In this document: in pieces, positions 58,631 through 64,000 of the stretch
Numbering within the stretch: the stretch's first letter is position 1
How the letters are laid out: each line of letters begins with the position of its first letter
Origin: Vibrio hepatarius
Lineage (GTDB): Bacteria > Pseudomonadota > Gammaproteobacteria > Enterobacterales > Vibrionaceae
Direction of reading: 5' to 3'
NCBI RefSeq assembly: GCF_001274785.1
Contig: NZ_LHPI01000006.1
Span: forward strand, 124,001-188,000
DNA: 64,000 nucleotides
Translations under genes and position numbers: made by a program
The notes under the pieces: model-generated
Told to the model about the DNA's origin: nothing
The model's input: the letters and a program-made list of their open reading frames with translations, nothing else
Database searches by the model: none

Positions 58631-59332
58631 ATGAAGATACTATCCGTTATTGCTGTCTCGCTCAGCTTGCTTGTTAGCTCTGCATTTGCTGCCCCGCCGA
58701 GTTCTTTTTCTAAAGCGAAAAAAGAAGCGGTAAAAATTTATGCCGACCACCCAACCAGTTTCTACTGCGGTTGTGACATTCAGTGGCAAGGTCGTAAAGG
58801 CGTGCCAGATTTACAATCGTGTGGTTACGAAGTGCGTAAACAACAAAAACGCGCCTCTCGAATCGAATGGGAACACGTCGTACCAGCTTGGCAGTTTGGC
58901 CATCAACGTCAATGTTGGCAAACCGGCGGGCGTAAGAACTGCACTAAGAACGACCAAACTTTCCGCTCAATGGAGGCCGACCTACACAACCTCACCCCTG
59001 CCATTGGTGAAGTCAACGGTGACCGTTCCAACTTTAACTTTAGCCAGTGGAATGGCGTCGATGGCGCGACCTACGGGCGATGCGAAGTTCAAGTAAACTT
59101 CAAGCAGCGCAAAGTCATGCCACCAGACCGCGCAAAAGGCTCGATTGCACGTACTTATTTGTACATGAGCAAAGAGTACGGATTCAAGCTGTCAAAACAG
59201 CAAACCAACCTAATGACTGCTTGGAACAAGCAATATCCGGTCGACGAGTGGGAATGCGAACGCAATCAACGCATTTTCAACGTCCAAGGCAACCACAACC
59301 CATATGTGTTTGAGGCCTGCCAAGCACGCTAG
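58631..59332 (+). CDS. dns: Extracellular deoxyribonuclease (endonuclease I, Dns)
   Basis: A 233-residue secreted endonuclease I. The signal peptide is residues 1 to about 20 (ending SSAFAAP). The His-Me finger catalytic region [14 protein letters not shown] and the downstream [20 protein letters not shown] are intact. Eight cysteines suggest disulfides. In Vibrio this enzyme degrades free DNA, limits natural transformation and is repressed by the quorum regulator HapR and QstR. A terminator follows. Confidence 0.95.
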   Translation: MKILSVIAVSLSLLVSSAFAAPPSSFSKAKKEAVKIYADHPTSFYCGCDIQWQGRKGVPDLQSCGYEVRKQQKRASRIEWEHVVPAWQFGHQRQCWQTGGRKNCTKNDQTFRSMEADLHNLTPAIGEVNGDRSNFNFSQWNGVDGATYGRCEVQVNFKQRKVMPPDRAKGSIARTYLYMSKEYGFKLSKQQTNLMTAWNKQYPVDEWECERNQRIFNVQGNHNPYVFEACQAR

Positions 59333-59337
59333 TATTG

Positions 59338-59369
59338 AAGGTGTTTCTTGCAATAAAGAAACACCTTTT
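59338..59369 (+). terminator. Terminator of dns
   Basis: AAGGTGTTTCTT and AAGAAACACCTT, 12 perfect pairs around GCAATA, followed by T. Confidence 0.9.
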
Positions 59370-59436
59370 CCCCTTGTTTTTTCGCTATAAAGCATCCATG
59401 TTAGGAGTTAACTTTAACTCTCTTGCTGGAAGCCTC

Positions 59437-60168
59437 ATGCGAATCCCACGAATTTACCATCCAGAAACCATCCACCAGCTCGGTGAACTATCACTGAGTG
59501 AAGACGCAGCGGGACACATTGGTCGCGTTTTGCGCATGAAAGAAGGCCAAGAAGTGCTTCTATTTGATGGTAGCGGTGCTGAATTCCCAGCAGTTATTTC
59601 AGGTGTGTCGAAAAAGTCGGTTGAAGTCGAGCTGAAAGAGCGCGTTGAACGCAGTTCCGAGTCTCCGCTTGACCTGCATCTTGGCCAAGTCATTTCGCGT
59701 GGCGACAAGATGGAATTTACGATCCAGAAGTCGGTCGAACTAGGGGTGAATACTATTACGCCTCTGATTTCCGAGCGTTGCGGAGTTAAACTCGACCAAA
59801 AGCGTTTTGAGAAAAAGCTCGCACAATGGCAGAAGATTGCGATCAGCGCCTGCGAGCAATGTGGACGTAACACGGTGCCGGAAATTCGCCCTATCATGCA
59901 CCTCGACGAGTGGTGCGCGGAAGAGTACGACGGCCTGAAGCTCAACCTACATCCACGCGCAAAATACTCAATCAATACCCTACCGACCCCGGTTGAAAAA
60001 GTTCGTCTATTGATTGGGCCTGAAGGCGGCTTATCGGCAGATGAAATAGCCAAAACCCAAGAGTATCAATTCGAAGAGACGTTGCTTGGCCCACGCGTTT
60101 TGCGTACCGAGACCGCGGCTCTGACTGCAATTACTGCCCTTCAAGTTCGTTTCGGCGACCTTGGTTAA
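59437..60168 (+). CDS. rsmE: RsmE, 16S rRNA m3U1498 methyltransferase
   Basis: A SPOUT-fold methyltransferase for U1498 of 16S rRNA. N-terminal PUA-like domain ([10 protein letters not shown]..., [19 protein letters not shown]), then the knotted SAM site with [13 protein letters not shown] and [16 protein letters not shown]. 243 residues. The start at 59437 follows GGAAG; the upstream ATG at 59335 lies in the dns terminator. First gene of rsmE-gshB-yqgE-ruvX. Confidence 0.95.
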   Translation: MRIPRIYHPETIHQLGELSLSEDAAGHIGRVLRMKEGQEVLLFDGSGAEFPAVISGVSKKSVEVELKERVERSSESPLDLHLGQVISRGDKMEFTIQKSVELGVNTITPLISERCGVKLDQKRFEKKLAQWQKIAISACEQCGRNTVPEIRPIMHLDEWCAEEYDGLKLNLHPRAKYSINTLPTPVEKVRLLIGPEGGLSADEIAKTQEYQFEETLLGPRVLRTETAALTAITALQVRFGDLG

Positions 60169-60181
60169 ACGGAGAAAAATA

Positions 60182-61132
60182 ATGATCAAATTAGGTATCG
60201 TAATGGACCCTATCTCGTCCATTAACATCAAGAAAGACTCTAGCTTTGCCATGATGCTTGAAGCGCAGCGCCGCGGCTACGAAATCCACTACATGGAGAT
60301 GAACGACCTGCACCTTGACCAGGGTGTTGCTGTGGCTGACACCAAAGTAGTTGAGCTGAAAGAAGATCCAAACGGCTGGTACGAGTTCAAATCAGAGCAA
60401 ACTATCGAGCTTTCTGAGCTAGACGCAGTACTGATGCGTAAAGATCCTCCGTTTGATACCGAGTTCATCTACGCGACTTACATTCTTGAGCGCGCTGAAG
60501 AAAAAGGCACCTTGATCGTCAACAAACCGCAGAGCCTGCGTGACTGTAACGAGAAGTTGTTTACCGCGTGGTTCCCTGAACTGACACCAACTACTATCGT
60601 GACGCGCAAAGCAGACAAGATCAAAGCGTTCCGCGAAGAGCACGGTGATGTGATCCTTAAACCACTTGACGGTATGGGCGGCGCGTCTATCTTCCGCGTC
60701 AAAGAGAACGATCCAAACGTATCAGTGATCATCGAGACATTGACGAACCACGGCCAAAACTACGCCATGGCGCAGACGTTTGTTCCTGATATCAGCAATG
60801 GTGACAAGCGCATTTTGGTGGTTGACGGCGAAGCGATGCCTTACTGTTTGGCACGAATTCCTGCCAAAGGCGAGACGCGTGGCAACTTGGCCGCAGGCGG
60901 TACAGGTGAAGCACGTCCTCTAAGTGAGACAGATAAACAGATCGCTGCCGCTGTAGCGCCTACACTTAAGGAAAAAGGTCTGATATTCGTTGGCCTAGAC
61001 GTTATTGGCGATAAACTGACCGAAATTAACGTAACAAGCCCGACGTGTATTCGTGAAATTGAAGCAGCATTTGATATCTCAATTACCGGCAAACTTATGG
61101 ATGCGATTGAACGTCGTATCAACAAGCAATAA
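60182..61132 (+). CDS. gshB: Glutathione synthetase
   Basis: An ATP-grasp ligase that adds glycine to gamma-glutamylcysteine. Starts MIKLGIVMDPISSINIKKDSSFAM. The ATP-grasp core shows VILKPLDGMGGASIFRV and the C-terminal metal site DVIGDKLTEINVTSPTCIREIE. 316 residues, normal. The start at 60182 has GGAG eight bases upstream; an overlapping start at 60161 is unnecessary. Confidence 0.96.
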   Translation: MIKLGIVMDPISSINIKKDSSFAMMLEAQRRGYEIHYMEMNDLHLDQGVAVADTKVVELKEDPNGWYEFKSEQTIELSELDAVLMRKDPPFDTEFIYATYILERAEEKGTLIVNKPQSLRDCNEKLFTAWFPELTPTTIVTRKADKIKAFREEHGDVILKPLDGMGGASIFRVKENDPNVSVIIETLTNHGQNYAMAQTFVPDISNGDKRILVVDGEAMPYCLARIPAKGETRGNLAAGGTGEARPLSETDKQIAAAVAPTLKEKGLIFVGLDVIGDKLTEINVTSPTCIREIEAAFDISITGKLMDAIERRINKQ

Positions 61133-61151
61133 GTATTGCCTTGTGAGTGTT

Positions 61152-61171
61152 AGGGCGGGAGTTTCCGCCCT
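61152..61171 (+). repeat. Hairpin between gshB and yqgE
   Basis: AGGGCGG and CCGCCCT around six bases, with no T run. It lies inside the operon and is unlikely to terminate fully. Confidence 0.55.
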
Positions 61172-61190
61172 GTGATAAGTTGGAGTCTTT

Positions 61191-61754
61191 ATGAATTTAA
61201 CCAACCATTTCTTAGTGGCGATGCCCGGGATGAAAGATCCCTACTTTCAACGCAGCGTTATCTATGTGTGCGAACACAATGATGAAGGTGCGATGGGTCT
61301 AATGATTAATGCTCCAATCGATATCACCGTCGGCAAGATGCTTAAACAGGTCGATGTCCAACCGGTTCACCCGCAACTGCATACCGACAGCTTAGACAAG
61401 CCGGTACTCAATGGCGGCCCCGTGTCGAGCGACCGCGGTTTTATCCTCCATCATCCGAAAGACCACTACGAGTCGAGTATTCAGATGACGGATTACCTTT
61501 CTGTCACAACTTCCAAAGATATTTTGAGTGTGCTCGGCACAGAGGCTGAGCCTAACAACTACTTGGTGGCGTTGGGCTACTCAGGTTGGGAGGCTGGCCA
61601 GTTAGAAAGTGAATTGTCGGAAAACTCATGGTTAACTATCGAAGCTGACCCTGACGTGATTTTCAATACACCAATTAATGAACGTTGGAGCAAAGCGGTA
61701 CAGATGCTGGGTATTGACGCCTCTCAGCTATCTTGTGAAATTGGCCACGCATAA
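61191..61754 (+). CDS. yqgE: YqgE/AlgH family protein
   Basis: A 187-residue protein of the UPF0301 family (AlgH in Pseudomonas), of unknown biochemistry. Blocks seen: [33 protein letters not shown], the [13 protein letters not shown] turn and [16 protein letters not shown]. Conserved between gshB and ruvX in gamma-proteobacteria, as here. Confidence 0.92.
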   Translation: MNLTNHFLVAMPGMKDPYFQRSVIYVCEHNDEGAMGLMINAPIDITVGKMLKQVDVQPVHPQLHTDSLDKPVLNGGPVSSDRGFILHHPKDHYESSIQMTDYLSVTTSKDILSVLGTEAEPNNYLVALGYSGWEAGQLESELSENSWLTIEADPDVIFNTPINERWSKAVQMLGIDASQLSCEIGHA

Positions 61755-61777
61755 CCAGCAGTAAACACAGAGGATTT

Positions 61778-62200
61778 ATGTCCAGAACCATTATGGCTTT
61801 TGACTTTGGTACCAAGAGTATTGGTAGTGCCATCGGCCAAGAAATTACCGGAACCGCGTCTCCGCTAAGAGCTTTTAAAGCCAACGATGGCGTACCAAAT
61901 TGGGACGATATCGAGAAATTAATCAAAGAGTGGCAACCGAACTTATTAGTGGTAGGTCTACCAACGGACCTACGTGGTAAAGACTTAGAAACCATTACAC
62001 CTAGGGCAAAAAAATTCGCCAACCGTCTACACGGACGTTTTGGCTTACCGGTCGAGTTGCATGATGAACGCTTATCAACGACCGAAGCGCGTTCTGAACT
62101 GTTCGAAATGGGCGGCTATAAAGCACTAAGCAAAGGCAACGTCGACTGCCAGTCAGCGGTGATTATCCTCGAAAGCTGGTTTGAAGCGCAGTGGGGCTAA
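61778..62200 (+). CDS. ruvX: RuvX/YqgF, Holliday-junction resolvase-like nuclease
   Basis: A 140-residue RNase H-fold nuclease needed for 16S rRNA 5' end maturation. Catalytic acidic residues are in [15 protein letters not shown], then VGLPTDLRG and the [10 protein letters not shown] segment. Normal length. Last gene of its operon; a bidirectional terminator follows. Confidence 0.94.
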   Translation: MSRTIMAFDFGTKSIGSAIGQEITGTASPLRAFKANDGVPNWDDIEKLIKEWQPNLLVVGLPTDLRGKDLETITPRAKKFANRLHGRFGLPVELHDERLSTTEARSELFEMGGYKALSKGNVDCQSAVIILESWFEAQWG

Positions 62201-62226
62201 AGCCATAGCGCTAGCAGCAAAATATA

Positions 62227-62265
62227 AAAGAAAGGCTTGATGATTTCATCAAGCCTTTCTTTTTT
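62227..62265. terminator. Bidirectional terminator between ruvX and pilU
   Basis: AGAAAGGCTTGATGA with its complement around TT, 15 pairs, flanked by A and T runs. Confidence 0.94.
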
Positions 62266-62292
62266 CAGCATAGTGATTAACGACGATTGGTA

Positions 62293-63399
62293 TTAGTTCA
62301 TATCAATTTTCACGTTCATCAGCGTGCTACTGTTTGGCGCATCACCACGTTGCGTCTTCAGCATCAAACGTAGGTCATTCGCCGAGTCAGCACTGTGCAT
62401 CGCGTCGTCTTCGTTGATCTTACCGTCGATCACTAATTGGTAGAGAGATTGGTCGAACGTCTGCATGCCGACTTCTTTTGACTTCGCCATGGTTGATTTA
62501 AGTTCGTGTAACTCTCCACGGCGGATCAAATCCGAAATTCTTGGGCTGTTAAGCAAGATTTCAAACACCCCATGACGCCCCTGACCGTTTTTATCGCGGA
62601 TCAGTTGCTGTCCGACGACACCACGCAAGTTCATCGATAGATCAAACAAGAACTGCTCTTTCTGATCTTTCGGCACCAAATGTAGAATACGTTCTAACGC
62701 TTGGTTAGCGTTATTGGCGTGGAGTGTCGCCATACACAAGTGACCAGTTTCGGCAAAGGTCATCGCGTATTCCATGGTTTCTCGCGAACGAATCTCACCA
62801 ATCAGAATCATGTCTGGCGCTTGGCGCAACGAGTTCTTGAGCGCGACTTCATAGCTTTCAGTATCTAAGCCGACCTCTCGCTGCGTCACGATGCAGCGTT
62901 GGTGTTCATGGACAAATTCAATCGGGTCTTCGATCGTCAGTATATGCCCCGTACGGTGTCGATTTCGATACCCCGTCATCGCTGCCATAGTGGTGGATTT
63001 ACCTGAACCTGTTGCACCGACGACCAACACTAGGCCGCGTTTAGCGATCGCCAAATCTTGCAACACATCTGGCAACTTCAGCTCTTCAAACGTCGGGATA
63101 GCGGTTTCAATACGACGAATCACTGCACCAGGTAACTCACGCTGGTAAAACGCGGAAACACGATAGCGGCCAAAATCACGCACAATGGCGAAGTTTGCTT
63201 CTTTGCTTTCGTCAAACTCGCTCTTACGCTGCGGGTCCATCATATTGGAGAGTAGCGCGTCCACGTCGGCCTGAGAAAGCTTATCACCATGCGCTCGTAA
63301 CTCACCGTCAACACGGTACAGCACTGGCGCTCCTACCGTAATATACAGGTCAGAAGCTTTCTGATTATTCATTCCCTGAAGGAAAACATTTACGTCCAT
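62293..63399 (-). CDS. pilU: PilU, type IV pilus retraction accessory ATPase
   Basis: A hexameric PilT-like ATPase that assists pilus retraction under load. Walker A GATGSGKSTT, Asp box, Walker B LIGEIRSRETMEYAM, and His box GHLCMATLHANN are intact. It has the PilU-type C-terminal extension after the core. The start at 63399 follows GAGG; ATG-less extension to 63414 overlaps nothing useful. 368 residues. Twelve bases downstream of pilT, same operon. Confidence 0.94.
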   Translation of the reverse strand: MDVNVFLQGMNNQKASDLYITVGAPVLYRVDGELRAHGDKLSQADVDALLSNMMDPQRKSEFDESKEANFAIVRDFGRYRVSAFYQRELPGAVIRRIETAIPTFEELKLPDVLQDLAIAKRGLVLVVGATGSGKSTTMAAMTGYRNRHRTGHILTIEDPIEFVHEHQRCIVTQREVGLDTESYEVALKNSLRQAPDMILIGEIRSRETMEYAMTFAETGHLCMATLHANNANQALERILHLVPKDQKEQFLFDLSMNLRGVVGQQLIRDKNGQGRHGVFEILLNSPRISDLIRRGELHELKSTMAKSKEVGMQTFDQSLYQLVIDGKINEDDAMHSADSANDLRLMLKTQRGDAPNSSTLMNVKIDMN

Positions 63400-63410
63400 T
63401 TGTGCCTCTA

Positions 63411-64000
63411 TCAATACATGCTGACCGATTCGGACTCGATCTTCTTCGCGACTTCTTCTGGATCAACTCGCCCTTGCGCGATCAACTGTTTGGCATTTTG
63501 CTCCATCGTCTGCATCCCGTGTGCCGCACCGGTTTGAATGATCGAGTACATCTGAGCCACTTTATCTTCGCGGATCAAGTTGCGGATCGCTGGTGTCGCC
63601 ATCATGATCTCGTGGCAAGCGGTACGACCGCCACCGATACGTTTAAGGAGCTTTTGCGCGATAACCGCACGCAGTGATTCTGACAACATCGAGCGAACCA
63701 TATCTTTATCGCTACCAGGGAAGACATCGATAATACGGTCGATGGTTTTCGCCGCGCTACTGGTGTGCAAAGTACCAAAGACCAAGTGACCTGTTTCCGC
63801 TGCGGTCAGTGCCAAGCTGATGGTCTCTTTGTCACGCAACTCACCGACTAGAATTACATCCGGGTCTTCACGCAGCGCACTACGTAGCGCGTTATTAAAG
63901 CTGTGGGTATCACGGTGCACTTCTCGCTGGTTGATCAAACATTTGTTATTGGTATGCACAAATTCGATCGGGTCTTCGATAGTCAGAATATGTTTGTTGT
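63411..64000 (-). CDS. pilT: PilT, type IV pilus retraction motor (N-terminal part missing)
   Basis: The 3' part of the main retraction ATPase. The frame runs to the right edge without a start. Visible: ILTIEDPIEFVH (Asp box), Walker B DVILVGELRDKET, His box TGHLVFGTLHTSS and the AIRNLIREDK region that marks PilT. About 196 residues are present; the Walker A and the PAS-like N-terminal domain lie outside. PilT powers DNA uptake and twitching in Vibrio. Confidence 0.94.
   Translation of the reverse strand, partial: NKHILTIEDPIEFVHTNNKCLINQREVHRDTHSFNNALRSALREDPDVILVGELRDKETISLALTAAETGHLVFGTLHTSSAAKTIDRIIDVFPGSDKDMVRSMLSESLRAVIAQKLLKRIGGGRTACHEIMMATPAIRNLIREDKVAQMYSIIQTGAAHGMQTMEQNAKQLIAQGRVDPEEVAKKIESESVSMY

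Overview
The window is a Vibrio chromosome segment, almost certainly from the large chromosome. The best evidence is gene order. The run pilT-pilU ... ruvX-yqgE-gshB-rsmE-dns-sprT-metK-tkt-irgB-irgA-epd-pgk-fba and the run djlA/lptD-surA-pdxA-rsmA-apaG-apaH-folA ... cgtA-rpmA-rplU/ispB are both arrangements familiar from Vibrio chromosome I. The irgA/irgB pair, Dns nuclease and a two-domain OlsF-like acyltransferase also fit Vibrio. I cannot name the species. No rRNA, tRNA, CRISPR array or insertion sequence was seen.

Layout. (1) Bases 1-6186 are accessory DNA: an AT-rich OLD-type ATPase/TOPRIM nuclease gene cut by the left edge, a tyrosine integrase broken by one extra base in a G7 tract, a small unknown gene coupled to it, a DUF945 protein, and about 1 kb of decayed sequence with broken open frames and inverted repeats. 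(2) 6187-9189 holds a soluble PAS-PAS-MCP chemoreceptor, a YceI protein and DjlA. (3) 9377-16107 is the outer-membrane-assembly/housekeeping cluster lptD-surA-pdxA-rsmA, then a terminator, then apaG-apaH. (4) 16180-23577 holds folA, yjjB-yjjP, cgtA, rpmA, rplU, ispB and the OlsF-like enzyme with a possible Pho box. (5) 23835-38685 is a sugar-uptake and signalling region: an orphan TRAP binding protein, mtlADR, a two-component system with a small secreted protein, murQ-murP-murR, two DUF202 proteins, glmS and a DeoR-family regulator. (6) 39118-48506 holds pykF, a SIMPL protein, argP/argO, a YbaK-like deacylase, mscS and the glycolytic/Calvin-type group epd-pgk-fbaA. (7) 48641-64000 holds irgA/irgB, a phosphatase-diacylglycerol-kinase fusion, tktA, metK, a DUF2189 protein, sprT, dns, rsmE-gshB-yqgE-ruvX, pilU and the 3' part of pilT.

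Regulatory signals are unusually legible here: a Fur box at irgA, tandem met boxes at metK, two or three matching palindromes at murQ, CRP-like sites and nested palindromes in front of mtlA, a 12-bp LacI/PurR-type palindrome shared by fbaA and tktA, and about twenty hairpin terminators. The left 6 kb is the only part that looks horizontally acquired and is where an undescribed system would most likely lie, but its key gene runs off the edge of the window.
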